NCBI GenBank assembly: GCA_964019165.1
Contig: OZ025282.1
Span: 524,001 to 588,000, forward strand
Direction of reading: 5' to 3'
DNA: 64,000 nt
Origin: Mastigias papua
Lineage: Eukaryota > Cnidaria > Scyphozoa > Rhizostomeae > Mastigiidae
Shown here piece by piece: positions 1-21,426 of the stretch. Each line of letters starts with the position of its first letter. Within the stretch, counting starts at the first letter, position 1. A program made the position numbers and the translations under genes. Below the pieces are notes generated by a model. The model was not told the origin of the DNA, searched no databases, and was given only the letters and a program-made list of their open reading frames with translations.

Positions 1-450
1 CCTTTTCTAGTATCTAAAGACAATGGCTCTTTACAATTTCTCTAAGGGTTTCAATTCCAGACCTCCGCTGTCAGTTAGTCCTCTCCTACTTCACAACAGC
101 TGGAGCCACCACTGTATGTAGACCTAGAAGACTTTTGCTTAATTGGGACTTTAATACTCTCAAGGAGGCATCTCTCAACGCATGGTTCGTACATTAGATT
201 AATCTTGATCTTTGAATGGCATTGCTTCATAGAATTGTATAAGAAAATAGATAAATAGGATGTTGTAAATGGTACAACTGTATTGAAATGTTCACACGAT
301 ACAAGCCGCCAAGAAAACCCATAGGCAAAGTATTGTAAAAGGAAGGTAAATAAGAACAAATGAATGAATGAGTGGATGAATGAATGACTGAATGAATGAA
401 TGAATAAATGAGTGAAATAGTTTATAAAGATCAGAAAAATAAATTATTAC
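1..450. other. Left edge, no recognisable exon
   Basis: This stretch lies 3' of the last visible SRBD1 exon. The C-terminal S1 RNA-binding domain expected next is not found here in any frame, so the remaining SRBD1 exons should lie beyond the left edge. A degenerate GAAT microsatellite occupies about 358-414. Nothing else is evident. Confidence 0.6.
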
Positions 451-9242
<8,792 letters not shown>

Positions 9243-9495
9243 GCTGGCTAAATAGACAGGAAATAGGAAAAATATTACAATACAGACAGTTGCAAGAGCA
9301 TTCGCTACATAAAAGTAATCTTTAAGTACAGCATTTCTGACATCCCGGATTTCAAATCTACCTCTACTCTTTGGTCTCGTTTCAGAATCGTGAAACGAGG
9401 TAAGATGATTAATGAAAACAGGAGTGTTATTTGTCACACCCTTCCTTCGCACAAAGTAACATTTGTAGCTTTCAAAGGGTACTTTTGCTTGAAGG
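9243..9495. promoter_or_regulatory. Shared 5' region between SRBD1 (minus) and LIMS (plus)
   Basis: The SRBD1 ATG (9242, minus) and the LIMS ATG (9496, plus) are divergent and 253 bp apart. The first splice acceptor upstream of SRBD1 Met lies at 9248-9249, so the SRBD1 5' exon must start further right, inside or beyond this interval. The two 5' ends therefore either share a compact bidirectional promoter or overlap antisense. No TATA box is obvious. The promoter role is inferred from layout. Confidence 0.55.
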
Positions 9496-12400
9496 ATGCC
9501 TGGTTTTAGAGGAGGAGAAGCTTTATGTTTCGTTTGCCACGATAGTTTTACTGAAGAAGAGCGCATGGTTAACACTAGTGGCCAAGTTTATCACGAAAGA
9601 TGCTTTGTGTAAGTGGATAGATCCTTCGTGAGCACAATCATAGGCCTTATTGCCGGAAAGGACTAATTATCCATTACTCTTGTGTTTGCTATGATAGTAC
9701 TCCTACTTTTTAAAGTCCAAACTGCCGTGAGATGGATAGTTTTACTAGACTAGATCATGAAATATTTTTTCTGTCTAGATGTGCACAATGTTTTCGACCT
9801 TTTGAAAATGGCCTGTTTTATGAGGTAAGGTCAATTTATAACGATTTTGACCCATTTGCTGTATGTTTGTTCCCTACCATTGTGCGCTTACTGCTTTGAA
9901 TCCAATGTTTTTGTAGTTTTTTGGCACCTTGAATTATGGTAGCCGATAATGGCCCCACTCTTTCTATCTACATGTGAAATTAGTCAGGTAGAAATCATGA
10001 ATGATTGGAGAACACGTTTATGTGATTTTGTAATGCGGTTGTGTGCAAATGGTCGGAAACAGTTATAATTTGAAGATTTGTTTCTATGTTCATTTAATTT
10101 CAATTCCATTTAATATTTTTTATTTTCTGTTCTTAGTATGATGGCAGACAGTACTGTGAATATGATTTCCAACAGCTTTATGCACCATGCTGCAACAGTT
10201 GTGGTATGCATACATACATGCATTACATACATACATACACTATTTATTTGATTACGCAGGTCATCTAAATTAGGTCACACTAAGTGCAGATGTGGACCTG
10301 CAATTTTTTCCACATTGTTTTATGTGTGGCGCACAAGGACATAAGAATCAGAGGATATTTGGGGCATATACCCCCACCAATGCTTGCAATTATTAGAAAG
10401 TTCCCTCAAATGTTAAGATATGTCCTCTACATGAAGACAAAGCTATAAATGATAAACTATCAAAATCATAGGGAGTGCCAATCCTCATTTGTTTTGGAGG
10501 AATTCAAGTCTTCCTACACTCTATGTTATCCTGCCTGTCCTTCTCTGTTTGCAATAAATACGTGAGTAATTTCTGTATATTTGATAAAATCTTTCAGAGA
10601 CTCACTATATTGCATGAATATGTCTCTTGACAATTTGCTAGTTTTTGCTAATGATACTTTCAGAGCTCATTTTGTAGATGCTCCCAAGCTCATTTAAGTA
10701 CTGCTTTAAGATCTCCTCAATTCTTAATTTCAAGGGGAATATGTGATTGGAAGAGTGATCAAAGCAATGCATGCTAATTGGCACCCAGATTGTTTTAGAT
10801 GTGAGATTTGCAAAGATGCCCTTGCTGATACTGGATTTATCAAGAATGCAGGAAGGTTAGACTTGGCTATCTCATCTATCTTTACCTTTTCATTCTTAGA
10901 TTGATATGGAAAGTAATTTAAAAATTTGATAGCAACTGTTTGAAATAAGTTGCTTTCTGGTTTTGAATCTAAATGATCTTTTAGGGCACTGTGCAAGAAA
11001 TGTCATGCTGCAGAGAAAGCCAAAGGTAGTTCAAAAGTTCTATTGATTTCAAATCATTTATCAATTTTTATTGACAAAAGAAAGAACATGTCAAACTGTT
11101 CAAACAGAGAATGATGTACCCCATCAAGGAGTTCCCATGAAGATTATCCACAATATCAAATTCTAATATGATGAAAGCTTTTTCAAACTTTCTGGGCCAT
11201 TTGCAGACACTACAAGTATTGTAATTCTGTATTGGAAATACTGTATGTTGACATGACCAGTATACAGTTTAACGAATTGAACTGCAAAGTTATATGCAAA
11301 AACCCCACTGTTTTGACATTTCATTGTTTACAGCCATATATCTATTTTTCTATTTGAGAATTGTCCAGATCATTTTGGCTTTATAGGCCTAAAGGTTGAT
11401 TGGGATGTTTGAGAGGCTATCTGTTTGCACCCAGCCTCTCCATTTGTGTGCTTATTGTATGCCTTGGCATTTTCCTTGATGAGGGAAGATGCATGTTTCA
11501 TCTCATGCCTATTTCTTGACAATAAACCAGATTGCACACCTTTTTGCAATAAATTGTGGACATTAATCACACACCTTGATGGAAAATTTGACCTGAAGCT
11601 TATGATCAGTCACATGTCTGGCAAAATCCTTATGTTGTATGGAGAGGCCTGTATTACATGTTGCATGCAAAAGAGGTTATACTTGGATTATGTAGTGTCC
11701 TCTGCATGCCCACTAAAAGGGTGCAGATTGGACAGAGTGTCCCAGGGCCCAAGCCAAAGATACAAAGTGAGTCATTGGTGGCATTATATTTGTGATGCAA
11801 TCATGAGGATTCTTGTTTTTTCATTTGTCCTGTGTCCCATCCAAGCTCTCAGTGCCTGACCCTACTGACTAAGATTAATTCACATAGATTGTCAGTGAGC
11901 AGAAATGGTGAAATCTCTTTGTGATTCAAGATTGTATTGATAACATCTCATTAGCCATCAGCAATGAGAAAGAAGAATTTTGTATTGTTTTCTATTTGGC
12001 CATTACAACTGTTCCACAGCTGTCTGTTGCATATTTTGATAAATTTTGGTTGTGGGTTTTGATTTATTGCTATTTTTTGTAGGTGGAAGGTACCTTTGTA
12101 ATAGATGCCAGTGAGTTTTCCAATATTTTTTCATGATATTATTACTATAGCCTTTATATATTCAAGGTAAAGGTAAAGGTGAGCCCCATGTATGATTCTG
12201 TATGTTGGGGGAGTGCCCATTAGAGGGACACTTATCCTGAGCCGCTGGCACAGTGAGGCAGGGTGGCCAGTTCTATATATTCAAAACACATTAATATTTG
12301 ATGACCCTGTTCTTTTTGCCATAGCCAAGTACTGATGTTAACTGCAGAAGAATTGATAAACTGTGGATGTTTTGCTAGGATGACTATTTTAGATAATATT

Positions 12401-13521
12401 ATCTGCTAGTGGAAAAGGAATGAAGTTTGTAATGACATACATTTTAATTAACAGCACTTACATTGAAGAAGGTGGTCATATAATGTATATGGGAGAGCCT
12501 GTCCATCCATGGCATTACAACTGCTACTCCTGCAAGTAAGTATTCTGTGCAATTTCTCATAATCTTCTCAGGCAAATTTTCATGACTGACAATCGATACT
12601 CAGAATAATTTTGTTATGCAATAAGCTACTAGAATCTTTTTGTTGTTCTCTGATGGGGTGGAAGACAAGTGGTGGCCTGCAATATTCAAATATCTTATGT
12701 CATAGGGATAGAACTGGTGCAAATTTTGCAATACAGATTTCCCTTTTCCCTTGCATTGTGGTTGTATTAGATGACTATTTAGTTTAACCTTCAGTGTTTG
12801 ATCAGAAAGCTAGACTTATCTCTGTAGACGCAATGTGTGATTTAAGTGTGCTACATTGCCATAGTAACCACAAATGATAGAAGGATACTTCCACTTAACT
12901 GACTGAATTAGATGAATTGATTGGGTTGAATTTGGGGGGTGAAGAGTTGATATGCAGAAGAAGAAGACAACAGCTCCTGATATTAGACTGATTTATGCCT
13001 CCTTGCATGCTGTCATCAAAGTTGGTGCCAAGTTTAATTCCTGTATTCAGTTAAATAAAGGGAATGTCCATGTAAGCAAATATGCATATAGATTGAATTG
13101 GATTGATTTGTTCATTTGAATGTAAGTAATCATGATCATCATCATAGATTGGTTTTTATTTGTCTGAGAGGAGATTTAATATCTATGCTACTTACTGTCA
13201 GCATTTATATATTATATAATGAATAAGAAATGTTTTTGTCTTTGAAGCAAAGAGCTGGATGTGAAATGCCGAAAAAAGAACAATGAGCTATATTGTTTGC
13301 GTTGCCATGACAAAATGGGTACCCCAATTTGTGGTGCTTGCAGGTATGAATTTAGGTGATATTCCTTGCCTGAATTGTCCAATTTTTCATTCCAGTGCAC
13401 CAGGGTAGTCTATCCTGTAGTAAATTGAATTGATCTGCAAAGTTTTATTTTTGATCGATGGCATTGATGTAGAGCTTGATGATGATGATGATGGTGGTGA
13501 TTGTGATGGTGATTGTGATGG

Positions 13522-13596
<75 letters not shown>

Positions 13597-15583
13597 CACG
13601 ACTTTGCTTCTTTTTTCATAGGCGCCCTGTTGAAGATCGTGTCGTTAACGCTCTTGGGAAGCAATGGCATGTAGAGGTATAGTAAATACAAATGTTTATT
13701 CTATAATGCGTAGAATTGACCTTTGGAAAGCGTTTCTTATGTTTTGCATTTTTGTATATTACAAGACGTTTTGCTGATGGAAATGATAAGATCTATATGC
13801 TGGCCCGTTACATGTAACAAATCCCGACTATTATGACGTATACAACTTCTATATCTTATAGCATTTCTGTTGTGCGCAATGTGAGAAGCCATTCTATGGC
13901 CACAGACATTACGAAAAGAATGGGCTTGCCTACTGTGAGACTCATTTCAACGAGGTAATTTTTAGCATGATACAATTGTCTAAAAGATTCACTTAATGTT
14001 GTCGTTCTGTGTGTAATTTAAATATTACATCGAGTTTCTTGTCAATTGTAGTGATGTGTTTCTTTAGACAATACCATTTATAATTCATAAGCTTTGAATA
14101 ATGATGTATTTGATCATCTTTTAGCTGTTTGGTGATATATGTTTCATCTGCAATCGTGCAATTGCTCGTGATGGTAAATCAGAATTTATTTTTTTGCAAT
14201 TCCATACATTTTTATTTTTAACCAAGACAGAAATTCTTTATAAACACGCATGCACACGTTTGTTTGGACCAACGACGCACTCCAAATGTGCATTGAAGGA
14301 AGATGCAGCTTGAGGAGTAATTAAAAGTTGTTTCAATACCCAATAGATGTCCGACAAATATCAACAATCTACAGCTATGAGTTCTTGTTGCAGATTTTAA
14401 AGCTGTTATTTTCAAAGCCCTTTTTGTATCATGAGGCTCCTCCATTGCTGCTTTGAGACATAACATATGTAGTGGATATATCTGATAGAAATCAATCGAT
14501 GCATTAATCTTTCTTTTAGTTGTTACAGCATTGAATAAGTGCTATTGTGTACACCATTTTGCTTGCTGGGGATGCAATGTGAAACTTACTTTGAGGTAAT
14601 TATATAACACATTTCTCTTTCATATAATTTAGTCGCTGCTTAACATGTCTATCCCATAATGCATGTCGGTTGCGCTACAACATGGATTGGCTCTGGCTGA
14701 TTTCGATGGGAGAGATTGCAAAATATCGAAACAGTTCAAACTAAGCTGAAATCTCTTTTTGTCAGGATATCATTATTATCAGTTCAATTTTTGTCCCCCT
14801 CCTTGTTTAGTTAAATTGTTAGAAGTACTCACTGAGGCTTTGATTGAAATCAACAAAAGAATGACTTTATTTTTATTGTTTGAAGTAAGGTACTGTTTTT
14901 CGCGTGGGCATTGAATGGTTAATTTTTAGCAGAATTCCTTCTTCGATATTTTTGGTGATAGTCTTCGAAGTTGGGAACACCGAAAAGACAATAGAACCTA
15001 TCTAGAATACTCGTTAAAAGCCCATGGGACACTCACAAAAACTGATAAAAAGCCACACTCCTCTAAGTATTGTCATCGTTGCAACACATACGAACCCCCC
15101 CCCCCCCCAGAACAATATTGGCTCGTCTATAGCTCACTTGAAGTTGGCGTGCACGTGAAGTTTTCCCATTATCGCATGTACTTCCCCTAAAGACCAACAT
15201 TTTTTTAGGGGAGGAGGGGGGATAGAAGTTCATTGCATAATGTAAAAAGTGTTTTTGTCAGCTATTGTAGACACCAGTCAGCAGGTAAATTTAAGATGTA
15301 GAAAATGCCGAGATTTTTTTTTTACTTAGTTATTATTATTTCAATTGTTGTGCTTACCCTACACGGTCATATATTTGACTATCTTTAAAAGATCCATAAT
15401 TTGTTAGCATCATGGTTAGGTCATTGGGGTGTCTTCACTTCGAGAATAACTTAATTACCTGTTTTATGCATCAGGAGTAAATTCCACGAATTCGACATGA
15501 AACCACTTTGCTTGAAGTGCCATGAAAAACTTCCACGCGAACTGAGAAAGAGGTTGAGAAAGGCAGAATCTGCTAATCGCTGA
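9496..15583 (+). CDS. LIMS1: PINCH-type adaptor with five LIM domains, 13 exons, complete
   Basis: PINCH scaffold of integrin adhesions; in the known family LIM1 binds integrin-linked kinase within the ILK-PINCH-parvin complex. Exons: 9496-9608, 9779-9824, 10137-10203, 10735-10855, 10985-11025, 12083-12110, 12455-12535, 13248-13343, 13622-13676, 13862-13954, 14125-14173, 14520-14595, 15475-15583. Phases join throughout, giving 324 residues against about 325 in human LIMS1. The start [10 protein letters not shown] runs straight into LIM1 (CFVCHDSF). Conserved landmarks are YHERCFVCAQCF (LIM1), [19 protein letters not shown] (LIM2), LCNRCH and WHYNCYSC (LIM3), [21 protein letters not shown] (LIM3/4), [18 protein letters not shown] (LIM4), [11 protein letters not shown] and HHFACWGCN (LIM5), then a short basic tail ending in KAESANR. 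Zinc ligands appear intact. LIMS1 and LIMS2 are vertebrate duplicates, so the symbol means the single invertebrate PINCH gene. Confidence 0.96.
13477..13596. repeat. (GAT)n microsatellite, about 120 bp
   Basis: Trinucleotide array in a LIMS intron ending about 25 bp before the acceptor of the exon at 13622. The poly-Ser, poly-His and poly-Asp open frames over it are artefacts. Confidence 0.97.
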
Positions 15584-16496
15584 ACTTACTCGAGACTCAT
15601 TTCTCTATATTTATCTGTATATCTAAACTGTGACAGTATTGATGTGCTTATATCATGAAACCCCTTAGTAGATCCTTAGTAGGTTGTCATGGTACTCTAG
15701 GTGCTCGTCAATCTTCTTGTTTATGAAAATCAACTGAATTGTTTCGAGTGCTTATGCATAGGAAACATGACATCTCATGAGATGTTCTATCGAGCCAAAT
15801 TGATTATCCATCCTTCTTTGTGCCCATTTTTATTTTGTTATTAATTTTGTTCGAAGTAATTCTCATCTAACTCGACTTCTTTATTATTTGAAGCCAACCC
15901 TATTAGTTCTTGGCTATTCTCGTATTTTGTATCACAGTCATTTTCAATTTTCCTTAGGAAAGTGAGACTTGAATTTTGCTTTAATTGAAAAATGTGTTTA
16001 TCCTCATCTTTTAGAGGTTTGCTCTCCCTAGTTCTATCAGTTTGGTATTATAAAGAATTTTATCTGAGTGTTTTGAATACTGTACTCCTACCATAATATT
16101 TAATAATCATATAGATTTTCAAAGCTCTGAGTTCAAACATAACTGTTAAGCATTTTTTGTAACTAGATTCCATTACCTATGGAACTGAATTTTCACAAAC
16201 CGATTTAGTATTTACATTTGTATAGTTTTTTTGCTACATTTGATTGTTTCTTTCATGCTTTTTGACCGAGTTCCTTATATTATAATCAGTACTTGGGGCT
16301 GAAATTAAATTAGATAGAAATCAAGTCGTGATAAAAATTCGACAGAGCACTACAAGTAAAGGTAGAAGTATTTTGGAAAATCAGTATATCAAATATAGAG
16401 TACACAACGAAACTGCATGCATATGCATGGATTTTTCTGTTCCTCAGCTGTATTCACTTAAAGAAATTCACACGCTAAGATATATATGTAAATAAA

Positions 16497-16763
16497 CAGA
16501 GTCCAGAAAAATGTCCAACCTTCCTCTGGCTGTCAAATCCTCATAATAAATCTTTCTCAAGTTCTTGGATTCTGTATTGTGTAGATCTCCAAAAATATTT
16601 TACTGTAGAAGGGTTATGCCTTTCACAGTCGATGTGGCATTAACAAAAATTTTGCTGAAATTGGATTGTTGATAAAAATTACTGAGCTTTCCTCAAATAT
16701 GACATAGAAAGCAGATCTTCCTCCGGCTCACAGCCGTGGAGCAGTCACTTTTTCTGGACTCTG
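16497..16763. mobile_element. MITE with terminal inverted repeats and 8-bp target duplication
   Basis: The ends are perfect 15-bp inverted repeats (CAGAGTCCAGAAAAA). They are flanked by TAAATAAA (16489-16496) and TAAATAAG (16764-16771), which match at 7 of 8 positions. The 8-bp duplication and CAG-starting terminus fit a non-autonomous hAT-type element. No transposase is encoded in its 267 bp. Confidence 0.8.
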
Positions 16764-17283
16764 TAAATAAGTGCTTTAAATCACTTTACTTTAAAACAGC
16801 TGTAAAATAACTTTTATAAAATTTCAACTCAACTACTTCGTGACATAAAGAAAAGCAGTTAATTACAACGTTTGTACAAAATAGCTTCGAGCAAAAGCAG
16901 AAATCAATAGTGCTTTTTGCTCCGAAACAGACGGGTGTCAAGCGACTTTTTACTACCTGAAAAAGGCACATACGTTAGAGGCTTTTCCAGCTCCGTTTCG
17001 AGGTGCTTTTTTCTGGTATCGAAAAGACCCGTTTAAAGATTTAAATTAAATGAAGATGACACGCCGACTTGCCAGTCCGCCCCTGACCAGCAGGTTGATC
17101 TGACCATCTTCAAAGAAAACAGCTGTACGTGAGCTTTAAAAGGGGTCCAGCCACCTTAACTTTCAAGTTTTACGAAGTGTGTCTTTGATTTTTTTGCTTT
17201 GATCAAGTTCTGCAACCTAACTTTTATACCTTGTTCCATGGACTATACAACACTACTGCATAAAACTCTGAAACCTAGGAAGC

Positions 17284-17550
17284 GGTCATTATTTATGGCT
17301 GGGGAGGGGACTGAAGAGAAAGTGTTCCATGCCCTCAAAAAAAGTTTACCCCACCATTTGCTTAAGTCAAATTTTCTTTACCCCACCAAAGAAAAACAAT
17401 AAAACAATGGTGCATTTATGCTTAAATATGGTATGTCTTTACACTACCCCTGTGGTCAAAAATTATTCTTCTACCCCACCAACACAGCTTATTTTTTCAG
17501 TTACCCCACCATTTTATCTTCAGTCCCCACCCCGGTCATAAATAATGACC
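17284..17550. mobile_element. Inverted-repeat element (MITE-like)
   Basis: The left end GGTCATTATTTATG, followed by a G-rich tract and GGGGACTGAAG, is mirrored at the right end as CTTCAGTCCCC, a C-rich tract and CATAAATAATGACC. The terminal inverted repeats span about 32 bp with few mismatches. The interior has repeated ACCCCACCA motifs. No clear target duplication was seen. Confidence 0.7.
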
Positions 17551-17707
17551 ACTCCCTTATGCGCTAATTTAAATGCTGTCATGCTATGACAAGGGTACAA
17601 AGAGTGTTTGAATGGGGTTGTTTCAGTGACTTTACTTGATAAACTCTTCAGAATAATAAAATCGCAGCCCACCCATTCAAGCTAACACTTTCGATATTTT
17701 GATACCT

Positions 17708-20700
17708 CTAAGTTTTTGCCATGATGATATTTTTCAGGTATTTTCTTACCCTATTCAAGAGTCCTTTTTTCTTCTCTAATCTTGATGAATCCATACCGCT
17801 CTTTCCTCTTCGTCGGATTTCTCTAACGATGCCATAAAATGTCTCTTCGATATTTTTTCTTGCCCGAGCGGAGGTTTCCAGAAAAGCACAGTCCATTTCA
17901 TTGGCTAATGCCGCTCCTTCGTTATAGCTAATTTGCCGGTTTTTCTCGAGGTCGGCTTTATTACCGACAAGAACTATTGGAACCGGTTCGAAATCACGAA
18001 CTCTTTCTAAAGTCTTTAAATGCTTGGTCAGCATTTGAAAGCTATTGAAATCAGTCACTGAATAGACAAATATGAATCCTTCTCCGTGTCTCATATATTG
18101 CTCCCTCATCGCTGCAAACTCTTCCTGTAATCAAAAGAAAACCATCTCTAAATCAACTTAAACCTCGACCTTTCCTTTAATGATATGAAACTCAAACTCT
18201 AAAGTCCCCCTGTTCATTTGAGTGATGTTAGCCTGACTACACTCTTACTTTTGCGAAATTCAAAGGCCTTTTAAAGTTACACACGTTTGGACATCCACAT
18301 AACGAGGGAAGAAAGTTGAAAGAAATAATATGATTAAAACTGCTTTTCAGGCTGTATGCACAGAACTCTAACAAATTGTGGAAGGGGTCTTTGAGGCCCC
18401 ATTCATCGCCTTACTTGGCTGCAGCTAGACAATAGACAAGAAAACAGCACGTGGAAAAAAGCAGAAATTTTTTCTATACATATAAGAAATTACATTAACA
18501 AGTTACCACTTGAAAACAATACTACAAGGACGATACCAGGGGTGCAGAATATCACGACTACCCCCTAGCCTTCAAGGTACCCCTCTGGTCGAAAACTAAA
18601 TTTTTTTTGACGGGCTCTACTGCTACACTTTCAATTCGGTTCTTATTTTCAACAGTTTCAGCAAGGTTCTTATTTTAAGCTTATTCATGAAAACCAGATG
18701 TTCCTTTTCTTATGGTGTATCCAGTGGAAGTACACTAGAACTCTAGGTACTTAGAGGATCAACAAATAATTACCATCGTTGCAAATTAAAGAATTATATA
18801 ACTTGTGCACTCAAACTGTTGCAGCTGCGAAGCACCAGGGTAAATGGAAGACCATTTGACTTTTGCTAGGGATCCAGCCCTGTCGGGTACAGACAAAACA
18901 GAGCAATAAAAACACGGAAATACACTGTTTTATGTCTTGACTGCCTCTCTTAACTGTTGATCTTATTGTTGACGTATGGTACTCTGTTCATCGAGTAGCA
19001 GATGAATTAGATCTCTAGTGCCCAAAACTTTTTCCACGCTGTTTCACAATCCACGTACTCTTTTACCGCAGTTGAGAGACATCTCTAAAAATATTTGAAA
19101 TATTTTGCATTCTGAGTGAACAGGTATTTGCAAGTATAGTATAATATTTAGAGTTTGTTTAGCATTTTCACAAGCTCTCTGACGTCAGAATTGGTTGGTT
19201 TCCCTTACATGACCAAACACGATTGCAAAACGTTGTCCTTAGATTAAATAAAACGTTGACCTTCCAGTTTCACCTCGTTATCACTTAACTCTTCTTGCAA
19301 TATCCGTGCAAATGGTGCTGTAATCAAGAGAAACGACGTATCCCTTAATTGCTAACTTGGTAGGGCTCTTTAATGTAGAGTATTGACATAATACAAGCTT
19401 ATAGGTACCTCGTTAATTTATAGTCTCCGAATTATATCCTAACTTTTGGCAGTCCCATATGACCCACTCGAATTCAACGGACCAGTACGGCAATACCTAC
19501 GTGGTCTCTGGTATGCCATCAAGAAAAGGCTAGGGATAGGAGAACATCGAAGATGGGCCTAGAGGCCAATACTGAAATTCTTCACTTCCTGCCAAAATGT
19601 TTGGGGTGAACGACGAATCAACTTATGATGATTTAAGATTATTTATAATTTGTTATTATGACTGTTGCCGTTCCGCAATTTTTCTTTACAAATTCCTGGG
19701 AACCACAAACAATCTGATATATCTTGAAAGCTCTAAGGGGACTATCTAAAAGTATCTTTGGGCTTCTCAATGTGCATCACTTACCATACTCTGAAGGACT
19801 ACAAACGCTACGGGATAAAACTGATAGGGTTTACAACTAGATCTTGATCGAAACACCGACTGACGTGTGTTGAGGCTCCATACAATAATACAAAACTTTC
19901 TATACCTGGCCAGCTGTGTCCAAAATGTCTAAAATGCACGCTTTGTCATCTACCACTATCTGAGATTGATATGCATCCTCTGCAAAAATAAAGAATCTCA
20001 AGTGAAATCCCCGTGTATTTCCTAAATTATATACAGTTCTTCGTGGGTGAACTGAGCAAAAGCATGTGAAATCCTTTTAACCTTAAAGAGACCTGCATAA
20101 AATCACACTTTGCCTACTTTGTAATTCTGTAAATATGCAAAAAATAAGAAAACAGGAAAGTAATTTATAAGATAAGATTTTACGACTTTTTTGCAGAAAA
20201 TATATTTTGGTAGTCCACCATTAACATCGATCACTTTCTGACTTGTTAGAATATTGGTTGCCAAACTGGGGTCTGCGGTCCCCTTAGGGGTCGTGAAAGG
20301 TCTCTAGGGGACTGCAAAAGGGTGCCAGGGCGCCTTGAGGGGTTGCCTTCACTTTTTCGACTCATTGTTTTGTCAACCTATATCACTGTTGATATTTTTT
20401 TCTCCGTAGGAGTATATCGATCATAACATATGCCCGTGCCTTCCGTACCCATTCAAAATCAAATATACCCATAATTTAAAATCCGTTTTAACAATATAGA
20501 AATTTCAAGTGATGCTACGTTCGGCGACACTTATCATTCATTCATTCATTCATTCATTCATTCATTCATTCATTATTATTATCTATGCACGAATATTTCT
20601 TCAGTTGTAAACCTAATACAATGTTTTATAGTTTAATCAAAATGTTAAGCAAAATGTTAATCAAATGATACCTATTAAAAAAGGGGCTGTTCTTCCAGAG

Positions 20701-21426
20701 GGTTGTGTTTTAGTGTATTTGTTATTCGCATTCATAGTTCTTAAGGTGCACTTTTATTTCCTTTTTGAAGCGCCGAAGTGTTTGGATTTCTCTAATAATA
20801 GCTGGGAATCCTTCTTTTGCATGTTCAGCTATGAGCCTTCGGATCTGGAAACCCTTAAAATTCCTTGTTTCAAACAACCAAATGCAGGCATATGGTAGTT
20901 TACGTTACCGTAAAAGTCACATATGGTAATCTACATCTAAAATAAACGAATAACGTAATTTTACCGTGCTGTTGTACAAACTCATTGCGTTTGATTGAGT
21001 TCCGATTTACTCATGAGTAGATGAACCTCGGCGCTTTAGCAACATAAGTTTCAGTAAATTTCTGGTTACAAAAAAAGATGAAGTCATAATCTTTAGTTTA
21101 CCTATGGTTGGATCGTGAATATCCATGAAGATGTTGCTTACGAATTGTAGAGTTATTGCTAAAAACAAGAAAATATTTTTAGGGAACGTCACTAAAGTTT
21201 AAAAAATCAACACAGCACTGGAATTACAGCACTTATCAAACTTACATTAAATATGTTAAAAGAAACGATGCAAAAGCAAAACTCAGAATGGAAAAAAGAT
21301 GTATTACCTACCTGATTTTCCAACACCTCCTTCTCCTAAAACAACAATTTTGTGCACCTTTGGCCTCCCATCTACAGTTTCTGATCGATGTTCTCCATGT
21401 TTCTTCTCCTTTGCCAATGTTTTCAT
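17708..21426 (-). CDS. Ras-family small GTPase, Rit/Ric-like, 4 exons, complete
   Basis: Membrane-signalling GTPase. Exons in transcript order: 21312-21426, 21102-21158, 19906-19979, 17708-18124; phases join, giving 220 residues, about the length of RIT1. G-box motifs are all present: GEGGVGKSA (P-loop), HDPTIEDAY (switch I, the Rit-type effector sequence), DTAGQEEF (switch II, catalytic Gln kept), VGNKADL and ETSA. An N-terminal extension of about 28 residues precedes the G domain, and the C-terminus is basic (LLNRVRKYLKNIIMAKT) with no CAAX prenylation box. Both traits match the Rit family, where the basic tail contacts membrane lipid. The switch II sequence (QEEFAAMREQYMR) is closer to Ras/R-Ras than to vertebrate Rit (QAEF), so a lineage-specific Ras is the alternative. 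The ATG is set by an in-frame stop upstream. Confidence 0.9.
20254..20345. repeat. hAT-like transposon end, fragment
   Basis: GGTTGCCAAACTGGGGTCTG is followed by GGTCCCC and later AGGGGACTGCAAAAGG. It shares these blocks in the same order with one terminus of the element at 52679-52902. Only one end is recognisable. It lies in a Rit-like gene intron. Confidence 0.5.
20535..20573. repeat. (ATTC)n microsatellite
   Basis: Perfect tetranucleotide run of about ten units in an intron of the Rit-like gene. Confidence 0.95.

Larger units (their letters stand above)
15584..17707. other. Intergenic region between convergent LIMS and Rit-like genes
   Basis: It holds the 3' untranslated regions of two convergent genes. 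AATAAA hexamers on the plus strand (16491-16496 and 16545-16550) could end LIMS transcripts. Two short inverted-repeat elements lie here (16497-16763 and 17284-17550). No coding exon was recognised. Confidence 0.6.

Noticed and set aside
75..359. 94-codon minus-strand frame at the left edge as the SRBD1 S1 domain
   Set aside because: Its sequence lacks the S1 pattern (G-x-V, FG-F-V) and has no acceptor in phase with the exon at 451.
11425..11859. 144-codon open frame on the plus strand
   Set aside because: It lies wholly inside LIMS intron 5, has no recognisable domain, and is not needed by the phase-consistent LIMS model.
13387..13691. Poly-Ser, poly-His, poly-Asp and poly-Met open frames
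   Set aside because: They are translations of the (GAT)n microsatellite in a LIMS intron.
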